Shown here one piece after another: positions 55,497-64,000 of a DNA stretch of 64,000 nt. The position numbers and the translations under genes are program-made. Source of the stretch: JAXLXE01 sp046328115. GTDB lineage: Bacteria; Chloroflexota; UBA6077; JACCZL01. The stretch is taken from contig JAXLXE010000001.1 of NCBI GenBank assembly GCA_046328115.1, positions 496,001 through 560,000 of the forward strand, read 5' to 3'. The notes beneath the pieces were generated by a model. That model saw only the letters and a program-made list of their open reading frames with translations, was not told the DNA's origin and made no database searches. How positions within the stretch are numbered: position 1 is the first letter of the stretch; each line of letters opens with the position of its first letter.

Positions 55497-56491
55497 CAGC
55501 GAACCAGGCCGTTGTTCGGCTCACCTACCGAGAGGCCGCGCGGGCGGGCATCCGCGAGGCGCTGGAGCGCGATGAGCGGGTCTTCCTCATGGGCGAGGAC
55601 GTAGGACGCTACGGCGGGTGCTATGCGGTGAGCAAGGGGCTGCTGGAGGAGTTCGGCCCGGAGCGGATTCGGGACACGCCACTTTCCGAGTCCACATTCG
55701 TGGGCGCGGGCATCGGCGCGGCGATGGGCGGGATGCGGCCGATCGTCGAGATCATGACGGTGAATTTCAGCCTGCTGGCGCTGGACCAGATCCTCAACAA
55801 TGCCGCCACGATCCTGCACATGTCCGGCGGGCAGTTCAACGTGCCCCTGGTTATTCGGATGGCGACGGGCGGCGGCCGACAGCTTGCGGCCCAGCATTCC
55901 CACAGCCTGGAGGGCTGGTACGCGCACATCCCCGGACTCAAGGTGCTCGCACCGGCCACCCACGAGGACGTCCGCGGCATGCTCTGGACGGCTCTGGAGG
56001 ACCCGGATCCGGTCCTCATCTTCGAGCACGCGTTCTTGTACCCGATGGAGGGCGACTTACCGGGAGACGCCGGCTCGGTAGACATTTCGTCCGCGGCCAT
56101 CCGTCGGCCTGGGCGTGACGTGAGTCTGATCACGTACGGCGGGACGCTGTACAAGACGCTCCAGGCAGCAAACGAGCTCGCGGAGCAGGGCATCGAGGCT
56201 GAAGTCATCGATCTGCGAACGCTTCGGCCGCTGGACGACGCAACGGTGCTTTCGTCGGTGGGGCGTACCCGGCGCGCCGTCATCGTGGACGAGGGATGGC
56301 GCAGCGGCAGCATCTCGGCAGAGATCAGCGCGCGGATCATGGAGCGCTGCTTCTACGAACTGGATGCGCCGGTCGCGCGCGTCTGCAGCGCTGAAGTACC
56401 GATGCCGTATCCACAGCATCTGGAGCAGGCCGCGCTGCCCCAGCCGGCCGCGATTGTCCAGGCCGTTCGCGCGGCGCTGGGGATGGACTAG
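55493..56491 (+). CDS. 2-oxoacid dehydrogenase E1 component, beta subunit
   Basis: Partner of E1 alpha in an alpha2beta2 tetramer. Motifs: FLMGEDVGRYGGCYAVSKGLLEEFGPERIRDTPLSESTFVGAGIGAAMGGMRPIVEIM and EAEVIDLRTLRPLDDATVLSSVGRTRRAVIVDEG. 332 residues. GTG start overlaps the alpha-subunit stop. It is followed 38 bases later by groEL rather than by E2. Confidence 0.95.
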   Translation: MTANQAVVRLTYREAARAGIREALERDERVFLMGEDVGRYGGCYAVSKGLLEEFGPERIRDTPLSESTFVGAGIGAAMGGMRPIVEIMTVNFSLLALDQILNNAATILHMSGGQFNVPLVIRMATGGGRQLAAQHSHSLEGWYAHIPGLKVLAPATHEDVRGMLWTALEDPDPVLIFEHAFLYPMEGDLPGDAGSVDISSAAIRRPGRDVSLITYGGTLYKTLQAANELAEQGIEAEVIDLRTLRPLDDATVLSSVGRTRRAVIVDEGWRSGSISAEISARIMERCFYELDAPVARVCSAEVPMPYPQHLEQAALPQPAAIVQAVRAALGMD

Positions 56492-56529
56492 CGGGAACAT
56501 GCACATCACGATCACGCGGGAGGCCTGAC

Positions 56530-58155
56530 GTGCCGCACAAACGATTGCTGTTTCGGGCCGCGGCCCGGGAGAAGGTGCTGCAGGGAGCGGCCACGCTGGC
56601 GGACGCGGTCAGGGTGACGCTGGGGCCCAAGTCAAAAAGCGTCCTGATCGGGCGCGACTGGGGCAAGCCGCTGGTCTGCAACGACGGCGTGACGATTGCC
56701 AAGGAGATCGCGCTGGAGGATCCTGACGAAAATCTGGGGGCGCAGATGCTGCGGGAGGTGGCGGAGCGCACCGGCGATACCGTGGGAGATGGGACCACCA
56801 CCGCGACGCTGCTGGCCTACGCGATCCTGGCCGAGGGTGTCAGGAACATCGCGGCCGGGGCAAGCGCAGTTGACCTTAAGCGCGGGCTGGACCGCGGCCT
56901 GGGAGCGGCGGTAGCGGCCGTGCGGGAAATCTCGCGGCCGGTCACCAGCCAGAAGGAGCGGGCCCAGGTCGCGACGATTTCAGCCCACAACAATGCCAGC
57001 ATAGGCGACCTGGTGGCGGAGGCGGTGGACAAGGTGGGCGCGGAGGGCGTCATCTCCGTGGAGGAGGCGCGCGGCACCGAGACCACACTCGAGGTGGTCC
57101 AGGGGCTCCAGTTCGACCGCGGCTACCTCTCGCCCTATTTCATCACCGATCCCGAAAAGATGCAGGTGGCGCTGGACGAGCCGATGATCCTGCTCTACGA
57201 GCGGAAGATCACGAATCTCCAGGAAGTCTTGCCTCTGCTCGAACAGGTGGTGAAGGGTGGCCGACCGTTCCTGATCATCGCGGAGGATGTGGACGGCGAC
57301 GCACTGGCGACGCTCGTGGTGAACCGAATTCGCGGGACGCTGTCCTGTGCCGCGACGAAAGCGCCAGGCTTCGGCGATCGACGCAAGGCGACGATGCAGG
57401 ATATCGCGACGCTCACGGGCGGCAAGTTCGTCGCCGAGGAGCTTGGGCTGCGCCTGCAGAACGTGACGATGGAAGACCTGGGCCGTGCCCGGCGCGTGGT
57501 GCTGGATCGGGACTCAACCACGGTCATCGGTGGAGCGGGTTCACAGCAATCGATCGACGCTCGCTGCCGGTTGATCCGACGCGAGATGGAGGCATCGACC
57601 TCCGACTACGACCGAGAGAAGCTCCAAGAGCGGCTGGCGCGTCTTGCCGGCGGTGTGGCGGTGATCCGAGTGGGAGCGCCTTCAGAGGCAGAGCTGAAGA
57701 GTCGCAAAGAGGCGTTTGACGACGCGATCAGCGCCACCAAAGCCGCCGCCGCGGAGGGGATCGTCCCCGGGGCGGGCCTGTCGCTGCTCCGTGCGATCGA
57801 CGCGGTCTCCGAGGAAGCGGAGCGGTGCGAGGGCGACGAGCGAACCGGGGTCCTGATTCTGCGGCGCGCGCTGGAGGAGCCGACGCGCCAGATCGCGGCG
57901 AACTCATCGGTGGACGGCGGCGTCGTTGTGGATCGGATGCGGGCGGGGACCGGCAGCTACGGGCTGGACGCGGCAACCGGCAAGTACGTGGATCTGATGG
58001 AGGCGGGAATCATCGACCCGACGAAGGTGGTCAGGATCGCACTGGAGAATGCCGTATCCGTGGCCAGTGTTCTGCTGCTGACCGAAGCTACATTGACGAA
58101 GGTTCCGGAGCCTGAACCAGCGCGCTCCGGTCCGATGACCCCTGGTTACGACTGA
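56530..58155 (+). CDS. GroEL (HSP60) paralogue embedded in a dehydrogenase operon
   Basis: A 541-residue group I chaperonin. The ATP site is intact: VTLGPKSKSVL, NDGVTIAKEI, GDGTTTATLL with aspartate at position 87 as in E. coli GroEL, and EAFDDAISATKAAAAEGIVPGAG. Two departures: the usual VPGGG is VPGAG, and the Gly-Gly-Met tail is replaced by EPARSGPMTPGYD. The apical domain (RGYLSPYFITDPEKM) is conventional. No groES is adjacent. GTG start with GGGAGG upstream. Lying between E1 beta and E2, it probably folds or assembles this complex rather than serving as the general chaperonin (inference). Confidence 0.95.
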   Translation: MPHKRLLFRAAAREKVLQGAATLADAVRVTLGPKSKSVLIGRDWGKPLVCNDGVTIAKEIALEDPDENLGAQMLREVAERTGDTVGDGTTTATLLAYAILAEGVRNIAAGASAVDLKRGLDRGLGAAVAAVREISRPVTSQKERAQVATISAHNNASIGDLVAEAVDKVGAEGVISVEEARGTETTLEVVQGLQFDRGYLSPYFITDPEKMQVALDEPMILLYERKITNLQEVLPLLEQVVKGGRPFLIIAEDVDGDALATLVVNRIRGTLSCAATKAPGFGDRRKATMQDIATLTGGKFVAEELGLRLQNVTMEDLGRARRVVLDRDSTTVIGGAGSQQSIDARCRLIRREMEASTSDYDREKLQERLARLAGGVAVIRVGAPSEAELKSRKEAFDDAISATKAAAAEGIVPGAGLSLLRAIDAVSEEAERCEGDERTGVLILRRALEEPTRQIAANSSVDGGVVVDRMRAGTGSYGLDAATGKYVDLMEAGIIDPTKVVRIALENAVSVASVLLLTEATLTKVPEPEPARSGPMTPGYD

Positions 58156-58197
58156 TGGGTGATGGCAAGCTGAGCTCTGGATCAGTGGAGGCCTATC

Positions 58198-59382
58198 CTG
58201 GCTGACTTTACGATGCCCTCACTGGGCGCCGATATGGAAGACGCGATCGTGGTGGACTGGCTGGTGAAGCCGGGAGACCAGGTCTCGCGCGGTGACGTGA
58301 TCGCCGTAGTAGAGACCCAGAAGGGTCTCATTGAGATCGAGACGTTCGAGAACGGCGTGATCCAACAGATCGTGGTCCCAGAGGGTGCGAAAGCAGCGGT
58401 GGGCGCGGTGCTGGCGCGGATAGGAGCCACTGCCGCGGCGGAGGGGACTGTTGCCGTCGCGCCGCCCCCTCCCGCGGCGGCGCCTGCGCAGGTAACCCCG
58501 ACCGTGGTGGTCCCGACGGCAACTCCAGCGACGGGACGGCTCCGCGTCTCGCCCGTTGCGCGGAGGCTGGCGGAAGAGCTGGGTGTTGATCTGGCCACCG
58601 TTCACGGCACGGGGCCTGGAGGCGCGATCCAGCGAGCGGATGTAGAGCAGGCGGCGAGGCAGCCCGCTCCGCCACCGACGCCCCCTCCCGCCGCGCCACG
58701 GGTGGCAACCGCGGAGCAGCGCGCCGCGATGCGCGATGCCATTGCCCGGGCAATGGCACGGTCCAAGCGAGAGATCCCCCACTACTACCTGGGGAGCGAC
58801 GTAGACTTGAAGGTTTCGCTGGAGTGGCTAGCCAGCGAGAATGCCCGCCGCCCGGTAGCACAGCGGCTGCTGTACGCCAGCCTGCTGATCAAGGCAACGG
58901 CGCTGGCGGTGCGCGACGTGCCGGAAATGAATGGGCACTTCGTGGATGGGGCCTTCCGCGCGAGTGAGGCGGTGCACGTGGGGGTAGCAATCTCCCTGCG
59001 GCAGGGTGGCCTAGTGGCTCCCGCCATCCACCACGCTGACTTGCTGAGCCTGGATGAACTGATGGCGGCGCTGCGCGATCTGGTGATGCGCGCTCGCGGG
59101 GGCGTCCTGAGAGGCTCCGAGATGACCGATCCGACGATCACCGTCACGAACCTGGGCGAGCAGGGTGTGTCCACCGTATTTGGCGTGATCTACCCGCCCC
59201 AGGTGGCGCTGGTGGGCTTTGGGACAATCAGCGAGCGCCCGTGGGCGATGAATGGCATGTTGGGTGTGCGCCCCATCATGTCTGCATCCCTGTCCGCGGA
59301 TCACCGGGCCAGCGATGGACATCGCGGCGGAGTGTTCCTGAACGCGATTGCCCGATGGCTACAGACACCGGAGAAGCTATGA
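58198..59382 (+). CDS. 2-oxoacid dehydrogenase E2 (lipoyl acyltransferase)
   Basis: A 394-residue E2. Lipoyl domain (FTMPSLGADMEDAIVVDWLVKPGD; lipoylated lysine in VVETQKGLIEIETF), a Pro/Ala linker, the E1/E3-binding domain (RVSPVARRLAEELGVDLATVHGTGPGGAIQRADVE), a second Pro linker, and the catalytic domain ending SADHRASDGHRGGVFLNAIARWL with the active-site histidine and aspartate. The first ATG in frame (58213) would lose MADFT; CTG at 58198 gives the family's normal start and has GGAGG six bases upstream, so CTG initiation is proposed. No E3 gene is in the window. Confidence 0.93.
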   Translation: MADFTMPSLGADMEDAIVVDWLVKPGDQVSRGDVIAVVETQKGLIEIETFENGVIQQIVVPEGAKAAVGAVLARIGATAAAEGTVAVAPPPPAAAPAQVTPTVVVPTATPATGRLRVSPVARRLAEELGVDLATVHGTGPGGAIQRADVEQAARQPAPPPTPPPAAPRVATAEQRAAMRDAIARAMARSKREIPHYYLGSDVDLKVSLEWLASENARRPVAQRLLYASLLIKATALAVRDVPEMNGHFVDGAFRASEAVHVGVAISLRQGGLVAPAIHHADLLSLDELMAALRDLVMRARGGVLRGSEMTDPTITVTNLGEQGVSTVFGVIYPPQVALVGFGTISERPWAMNGMLGVRPIMSASLSADHRASDGHRGGVFLNAIARWLQTPEKL

Positions 59383-59651
59383 CCAGCGACCGCGCCGAGA
59401 TCCGATCTGCCATCCTGGAGACGCTTGGCCGGATAGCGCCCGAAGCCGATCTGGCCACGCTCGATCCACGGGTGGACTTCCGCGAGCAGCTAGACGTGGA
59501 CTCCATGGACGTCCTGAACTTCGTCATTGGCGTGCACGAGAGGCTGGGGGTGGAAATTCCCGAGGCGGACTACCCGAAGGTGACCACGCTAGACGACTTC
59601 GTGGCTTACGTCGTGGATAGGATAGGCACCTCTCCGTCTGGCCGTGCCTAA
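59379..59651 (+). CDS. acyl carrier protein-like protein
   Basis: A 90-residue acidic helical protein of the ACP family. The phosphopantetheine serine is S42 in LDVDSMDVLNFVIGVHERLGVEIPEADYPKVTTLDDFVAYV. ATG overlaps the E2 stop (ATGA), so it is translated with the dehydrogenase. It is not in a fatty-acid synthesis cluster here. It may accept acyl groups made by the complex, or be a specialised carrier; this is inference. Confidence 0.9.
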   Translation: MTSDRAEIRSAILETLGRIAPEADLATLDPRVDFREQLDVDSMDVLNFVIGVHERLGVEIPEADYPKVTTLDDFVAYVVDRIGTSPSGRA

Positions 59652-59751
59652 GAGCTTGGAGACGGGTGGCAGGTGGCTGTGGCCGTGGGATGACCGCCCG
59701 CGTCCGCAAGCGGGAGGGGGAGTGGTGGGGCGGCCGGGCTGACGCCGTTCC

Positions 59752-59781
59752 TTGACAGTGCCGGAAACGCGTCCTTATAAG
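59752..59781 (+). promoter_or_regulatory. sigma-70 promoter of rodZ-rimO
   Basis: TTGACA (59752-59757), an 18-base spacer and TATAAG (59776-59781). Includes spacer bases CCGGAA and GCG shared with the promoter at 3433-3462. Leader of about 70 bases before rodZ. Confidence 0.7.
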
Positions 59782-59855
59782 TACTGGCCGGTCCAGCCGC
59801 AACCGGACTGCCGTTGGGCATTGGCCAGCCCGAGCTAGCGGGCCACCGGAGCGCG

Positions 59856-60620
59856 ATGGGTACCTTTGGCGACACCCTCCGACAGGCGAGGGAAGATCTC
59901 GGCGCCTCGCTGGAAGACGCGGAGCGTGAGACTCACATCCACCGCAGGTACCTGGACGCCCTGGAAAATGAAGAGGCCGGCAAGTTGCCCGCGCAGGTGT
60001 ATACCCGGGGATTCATCCGCACGTACTGCCAGTACCTGGGACTCAACCCCGATGCGATGGTTGATCTGTTCGGGCCCAAGCGGGTGCTCCAGGAGACCGT
60101 CAGCCCGCGTCCGATTCCTGCTCAGTTCAGCTCTCCGAGGCAGGTCACGCTCAAGCCGGTGCTCATCCTGGGCGCGGTCATCATGGCCGGCTTGCTGTTT
60201 GCGTACCTCTGGGCTCAATACACATCGTTCGTGGAGAGTCTGGGTCGGGCGGAGCAGCTACCTTCACGCGTGAGCGGGACGCCGGCGGCACCGCGCGGGG
60301 CCGCGCCTCAAGCAGCGGTGCCGACGCCCAGCCCCAGCCCTGTTGCCGTTGCGTCACCGATTGCCCCTCCTACCCCGATCCGCGGCCTCGTGGTGGAGGC
60401 TCGTGTAGTGGAACGTACTTGGATGGAGGCCTGGGCGGACGATCGACCGGTGGTGGCGGAGATCATGCAGCCTGGCACGGTGCGTACGTTCACGGCCGAG
60501 CAGCGGATACGCATGCGGGTCAGCAACGCGGGAGGCGTGCAGGTGATTGTGAATGGGACCTCACAAGGGCAGCTTGGTTCGCCCGGACAGGCAGTGGACG
60601 CGAGCTGGGGGCGTCAATAG
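59856..60620 (+). CDS. rodZ: RodZ-like membrane-anchored helix-turn-helix protein
   Basis: A 254-residue protein: N-terminal XRE-type HTH (FGDTLRQAREDLGASLEDAERETHIHRRYLDALENE, about residues 4-70 including YTRGFIRTYCQYLGL), a transmembrane helix (LILGAVIMAGLLFAYLWAQY, about 109-128), a Pro/Ala-rich linker and a C-terminal beta domain of DUF4115 type (VVEARVVERTWMEAWADD... RIRMRVSNAGGVQVIVNG). RodZ links MreB to the wall-elongation machinery. Followed by rimO one base after its stop. ATG 59856 is the only start placing the HTH at the N-terminus. Confidence 0.88.
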   Translation: MGTFGDTLRQAREDLGASLEDAERETHIHRRYLDALENEEAGKLPAQVYTRGFIRTYCQYLGLNPDAMVDLFGPKRVLQETVSPRPIPAQFSSPRQVTLKPVLILGAVIMAGLLFAYLWAQYTSFVESLGRAEQLPSRVSGTPAAPRGAAPQAAVPTPSPSPVAVASPIAPPTPIRGLVVEARVVERTWMEAWADDRPVVAEIMQPGTVRTFTAEQRIRMRVSNAGGVQVIVNGTSQGQLGSPGQAVDASWGRQ

Positions 60621-60621
60621 C

Positions 60622-61989
60622 GTGTCGACTGAAACGTCCAAGAGCTTCGCGCTGGTCTCGCTTGGCTGCGCCAAGAACACGGTGGACTCGGAAGCCATCC
60701 AATCCCTCTTGCAGCAGCAGGGTTACCGCTCGGCTGACTCAGCGGAGTCCGCGGACCTCATCGTCGTCAACACGTGCGGCTTTATCGACGCCGCTAAACA
60801 GGAGTCGGTGGACACCCTGCTCAAGCTGGGCCACCGCAAACGACCGGGTCAGCGACTGGTGGCGACGGGCTGTCTGACCGAACGCTACTCGGACGATCTG
60901 GCCAAGGAGATCCCAGAGATCGACGCGATCGTGGGTGCGCGGAACTGGTCGGTTGTGCCCACCATCGCGGACGCCGCCATCGCGCAGGAGAATGCCCGCC
61001 GCCGACCGGGATCGTCGCTGGATCTGGTCTCGCTGGCGCCGGCGGGGGAGATCGATCTGGCAATGCCCAGGCGCGTGGCTTCGGGGCCCAGCGCCTACGT
61101 GAAGATCTCGGATGGGTGCAATCAGAAGTGCGCGTTTTGCGCCATCCCGTCCATGAAGGGGCTCCTGCGCAGCAAGTCGCCGGAGCTGATTCTGCGGGAA
61201 GTCGGCGAACTGCTCGATCAGGGCGTCCAGGAGGTCGTGCTGGTGTCGCAAGACAGCACCAACTACGGACGGGATCTTGGCACGCCCGGGATGAACGACG
61301 GACTGGCGCGGCTGCTGGAGCTCATCACGGACGAGTATCCCGCGCTGCCGTGGCTGCGGGTGATGTATGCCTACCCCAGCCACGTGACTGAGCGCATGCT
61401 CAGGGTCATGGCCGAGCGACCCCAGATCTGCCGGTATCTGGACATGCCGCTCCAGCACACGCACCCGGACACACTCCGCCGCATGCGCCGGCCCCACCGC
61501 CCGGTGGACGAACTGATCGGGTGGATTCGCTCCATCGTTCCAAACGTGGTGGTGAGGACGACGTTTATCACCGGGTTCCCCGGAGAGACCGAAATCGAAC
61601 ATCGGCACGTACTCAACGCTATCGAGACGCTGGGGTTCGGCCGGGTGGGCGTGTTCCTGTACTCGGACGAGGAGGGAACCGCCGCGTACGACCACCCGAA
61701 TCGGGTGCCGAAGGGGGTCAAGCAGCGGCGGCGCCACGAGCTGATGGAGGCGGCGAAAGTCGCCTCGCGAACGGCCAACGAGGCGCGCGTCGGGTCCAAC
61801 ATCGACGTGCTGATCGAGGGGACCGGAGAGCTGGAGGGCAGTCCTGTCGCCGTTGGCCGCTCGAGGCACGACGCACCCGAGGTGGACGGGATCGTGTTCG
61901 TGCGTGGGACGCCGGCCGTGGGGCAGATCGTCGTAGCACGCGTGACAGCGGCGCTTGACTACGACCTGGTGGGCGAAGTCAACCCATAG
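60622..61989 (+). CDS. rimO: ribosomal protein S12 methylthiotransferase
   Basis: Radical-SAM enzyme that methylthiolates an aspartate of ribosomal protein S12. N-terminal UPF0004 domain with three cluster cysteines (LGCAKN, NTCGFI, TGCLTE), radical SAM CxxxCxxC motif in DGCNQKCAFCAIPS, and a C-terminal TRAM domain (GTPAVGQIVVARVTAALDYDLVGEV). LVSLGCAKNTVDSE and PLQHTHPDTLRRMRRP fit RimO rather than MiaB. 455 residues. GTG 60622 lies one base after the rodZ stop. Confidence 0.96.
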   Translation: MSTETSKSFALVSLGCAKNTVDSEAIQSLLQQQGYRSADSAESADLIVVNTCGFIDAAKQESVDTLLKLGHRKRPGQRLVATGCLTERYSDDLAKEIPEIDAIVGARNWSVVPTIADAAIAQENARRRPGSSLDLVSLAPAGEIDLAMPRRVASGPSAYVKISDGCNQKCAFCAIPSMKGLLRSKSPELILREVGELLDQGVQEVVLVSQDSTNYGRDLGTPGMNDGLARLLELITDEYPALPWLRVMYAYPSHVTERMLRVMAERPQICRYLDMPLQHTHPDTLRRMRRPHRPVDELIGWIRSIVPNVVVRTTFITGFPGETEIEHRHVLNAIETLGFGRVGVFLYSDEEGTAAYDHPNRVPKGVKQRRRHELMEAAKVASRTANEARVGSNIDVLIEGTGELEGSPVAVGRSRHDAPEVDGIVFVRGTPAVGQIVVARVTAALDYDLVGEVNP

Positions 61990-61997
61990 CGGCGTTC

Positions 61998-62016
61998 CGA
62001 ACAAATGTGCTATAGT
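61998..62016 (+). promoter_or_regulatory. recA promoter with LexA-type (SOS) operator
   Basis: CGAACAAATGTGCT (61998-62011) fits the Gram-positive/Chloroflexota-type SOS box CGAAC-N4-GTTCG with one departure in the right core (GTGC for GTTC). It abuts an extended -10, TGCTATAGT, whose hexamer TATAGT is at 62011-62016. Repressor bound here would block the promoter. Confidence 0.7.
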
Positions 62017-62045
62017 TCCGCGAGACACCCAGGAGGATGGCTGGC

Positions 62046-63107
62046 ATGGCCGAGAAGGACCGGGAGCGCGCGCTAGACCTCGCCGTCGCCCAGATCGAGA
62101 AGCAGTTCGGCAAGGGCTCCATCATGAAGCTCGGCGATGCGTACACGCGCATGAAGGTGGAGGCCATCCCCACCGGCGCCATCGGCCTGGACATTGCGCT
62201 GGGGGTGGGCGGCGTGCCGCGCGGTCGGATCATTGAGGTGTTCGGCCCAGAGTCCTCGGGTAAGACGACGCTGGTCCAGCACATCATCGCCGAGGCGCAG
62301 AGAGCCGGCGGGGTAGCGGCGCTGATCGACGCGGAGCACGCGCTCGACCCGGTCTACGCCCGCAACTGCGGCGTGAACATCGATGACCTGTTCATCTCCC
62401 AGCCGGACACGGGCGAACAGGGACTGGAGATCGCCGAGGCGCTCGTGCGCAGCGGCGCGTTGGACGTGGTGGCGATTGACTCCGTGGCGGCGCTCGTGCC
62501 GCGGGCAGAGCTCGAGGGCGACATGGGGGATGCGCACGTGGGTCTGCAGGCGCGACTGATGTCCCAGGCGCTGCGCAAGCTCACCGGAGCGATCAGCCGA
62601 TCAAAGACGTCCGTGGTCTTCACCAACCAGCTTCGCGAGAAGGTTGGTGTGATGTTCGGCAACCCGGAGACGACGCCCGGCGGCCGAGCCATGAAGTTCT
62701 ATGCCTCGGTTCGCCTGGACGTGCGGCGGACCGACTCCATCAAGCAGGGGACGGACGTCATTGGCAGCCGCACCAAGGTCCGCGTGGTGAAGAACAAGGT
62801 TGCGCCACCGTTCAAGGTTGCCGAGTTCGACATCCTCTACAACGAGGGCATCTCCAAAGAGGGCAGCCTGCTCGACCTGGGCGTGGACATGAACATCGTC
62901 CGCAAGTCAGGCGCGTTCTTCACGTTCGATGAGACGCGGCTTGGCCAGGGGCGCGAGAACGCGCGCGAGTTTCTGCGTCGCCACACCGACGTTCGAGACG
63001 AGATAGAACGCCAGATCCGGGCGCGAGCGCTGGCCGACAAGAACGGCACCGATCCGGCGCAGGCCAATGGCGCGGTGCCCGAAGACGACATCGAAGACGC
63101 GTTCTAG
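62046..63107 (+). CDS. recA: recombinase RecA
   Basis: Strand-exchange protein and SOS co-protease. Walker A GPESSGKTT, Walker B region VVAIDSVAALVPRAELEGDMGD, loop L2 region FTNQLREKVGVMFGNPETTPGGRAMKFYASVRLD. 353 residues with an acidic C-terminus. ATG 62046 was chosen over ATG 62037 because AGGAGG (62031-62036) directly touches the latter, while it is nine bases from the former. recX follows five bases downstream. Confidence 0.98.
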   Translation: MAEKDRERALDLAVAQIEKQFGKGSIMKLGDAYTRMKVEAIPTGAIGLDIALGVGGVPRGRIIEVFGPESSGKTTLVQHIIAEAQRAGGVAALIDAEHALDPVYARNCGVNIDDLFISQPDTGEQGLEIAEALVRSGALDVVAIDSVAALVPRAELEGDMGDAHVGLQARLMSQALRKLTGAISRSKTSVVFTNQLREKVGVMFGNPETTPGGRAMKFYASVRLDVRRTDSIKQGTDVIGSRTKVRVVKNKVAPPFKVAEFDILYNEGISKEGSLLDLGVDMNIVRKSGAFFTFDETRLGQGRENAREFLRRHTDVRDEIERQIRARALADKNGTDPAQANGAVPEDDIEDAF

Positions 63108-63112
63108 CCAGG

Positions 63113-63628
63113 GTGCCTTCGGTGCGAATCCGCCGCCACCGACGTCCCTCAGAACCGGCAACAGGGTCCCAGGGCGAGCCCGGTGACGTCCTCGCTCGGT
63201 GCCTGGACGCCGCGTATCGGTATCTCGCGGCCCGTCCCCGCAGCGAGCTCGAGCTACGGCATCGCCTAGCCCGGGTGACGAGCGACGGCGCCATGGTCAG
63301 CGCGTGTATCGAGCGACTCCGCGAACAGCGACTTGCTGACGATAGTGCCTTTGCGACGTTCTGGGTGGATCAGCGGCAATCGCACAATCCGCGGTCGAGG
63401 GCGGCGCTTCGGCACGAGCTGCGGTCCAAGGGCATCCGCGGCGAGATCGCGGAGGCCGGCCTGGAGTCTTGCGACGACCGAACGGCGGCGACCTCAGCCG
63501 CCCGTCGGTACCTGCACCGCGTTGAAGGTATCGACCGGACGACCGCGTTGCGACGGCTGGCCGGCTACCTGGTCCGCCGCGGCTTTAGCCACGGACTCGC
63601 GGCGCACGTGGCGGCCGGCCTGCTCTAA
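63113..63628 (+). CDS. recX: regulatory protein RecX
   Basis: Modulates RecA filaments. A 171-residue basic, helical protein of three-helix repeats: CLDAAYRYLAARPRSELELRHRLAR, CIERLREQRLADDSAFATFWVDQRQ, SRAALRHELRSKGI and LRRLAGYLVRRGFS. Start GTG 63113 (or GTG 63122). Position directly after recA supports the call. Confidence 0.92.
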   Translation: MPSVRIRRHRRPSEPATGSQGEPGDVLARCLDAAYRYLAARPRSELELRHRLARVTSDGAMVSACIERLREQRLADDSAFATFWVDQRQSHNPRSRAALRHELRSKGIRGEIAEAGLESCDDRTAATSAARRYLHRVEGIDRTTALRRLAGYLVRRGFSHGLAAHVAAGLL

Positions 63629-63665
63629 GGCGACCCTGCGCGACGAGCGTGCCACGGGGCGTGGC

Positions 63666-64000
63666 CTAATACGTCTGTAGGTAGCGCTTCAGCTCCCAGG
63701 GGGAGACCTGCTTGCGGTACTCGTCCCACTCCGCGTTCTTGGCGTCCACGAACCACTCGTACACGTGATCGCCAAGCGCACCCCTGACCACCTCATCCTC
63801 TGCCAGAGCGTCCAGGGCCTGGCCGAGCGTCCCTGGCAGGGTACCGATGGCGTACTTGGACATCATCTGATCGTCGAACTGGTACAGGTCTTCCTCGACG
63901 GGCCGCGGCGGATTCAGCTCCCGGCGGATCCCGTCAAGCCCCGCGGCGAGCATCACCGCGAACGCCAGGTAGGGGTTGCAGCTTGGGTCCGGACAACGGA
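63666..64000 (-). CDS. glnA: glutamine synthetase, C-terminal part (cut by window edge)
   Basis: Minus-strand frame open to the window's right end. The visible 110 or so residues match the C-terminus of type I glutamine synthetase: RCPDPSCNPYLAFAVMLAAGLDGI, then NPPRPVEEDLYQFDD, LPGTLGQALDALAEDEVVRGALGDHVYEWFVDAKNAEWDEYRKQVSPWELKRYL. It makes glutamine from glutamate and ammonia. The start and active-site domain lie outside the window. Convergent with recX. Confidence 0.94.
   Translation of the reverse strand, partial: RCPDPSCNPYLAFAVMLAAGLDGIRRELNPPRPVEEDLYQFDDQMMSKYAIGTLPGTLGQALDALAEDEVVRGALGDHVYEWFVDAKNAEWDEYRKQVSPWELKRYLQTY

Noticed and set aside
60739..62028. 429-residue minus-strand open frame opposite rimO
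   Set aside because: Antisense shadow of a well-supported gene.

Overview
The window is a GC-rich, densely packed bacterial chromosome segment. No rRNA, tRNA, CRISPR array or intact insertion sequence was seen. Gene content and style suggest a member of the Chloroflexota (Thermomicrobia/Limnocylindria-like): a separate glycyl-tRNA synthetase beta chain, a System I (Ccm) cytochrome c pathway with a cysteine-type CcmE, a DUF512 protein in a cmk operon, a trp operon under a T-box, and frequent GTG/TTG starts with ATGA or GTGA overlaps. The phylum assignment is inference, not a database result.

Layout. 1-4.9 kb: 3' part of glyS, a GT39-type membrane glycosyltransferase, a glucose/sorbosone-dehydrogenase lipoprotein and a small membrane protein. 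5.0-15.2 kb (minus strand): one long operon reading resA, ccdA, a CopD-like membrane protein, ccmE, ccmF, ccmH, ccmI-like, a secreted stalk-like protein, a fused ccmAB, ccmC, ccmD and an IlvD/Edd dehydratase. 15.3-21.2 kb: GAF-LuxR regulator, primary-type sigma factor, two beta-propeller proteins, a divergent PyrB. 21.5-30.8 kb: H+-pyrophosphatase, an XPB-N-like protein, the run rplS-rnhB-yraN-rluB-cmk-DUF512, and a tyrosine-recombinase-like protein that lacks its catalytic residues. 30.6-39.5 kb (minus): trpS-trpE-trpG-trpD-trpC-trpF-trpB-trpA-scpA behind a tryptophan T-box leader.

39.5-46.8 kb is an accessory region. It holds secreted proteins of no family I can name, built from a repeated Cys-containing module, a truncated copy carrying a 120-bp direct repeat, an SNase-like/HExxH protein, a possible IstB remnant and a DUF4258/DUF2283 pair. 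46.8-52.1 kb: archease-rtcB-phosphoribosyltransferase-polX, and a convergent phzF with a long terminator-containing leader.

52.7-59.7 kb is the most unusual operon: acetate-CoA ligase, 2-oxoacid dehydrogenase E1alpha and E1beta, a GroEL paralogue without GroES, E2 (apparently starting at CTG) and an acyl carrier protein. 59.8-64 kb: rodZ, rimO, recA with a LexA-type site, recX, and the C-terminal end of glutamine synthetase.

The best candidates for undescribed biology are the GroEL- and ACP-containing dehydrogenase operon, the tandem-module secreted family, and the catalytically dead recombinase that overlaps scpA tail-to-tail.
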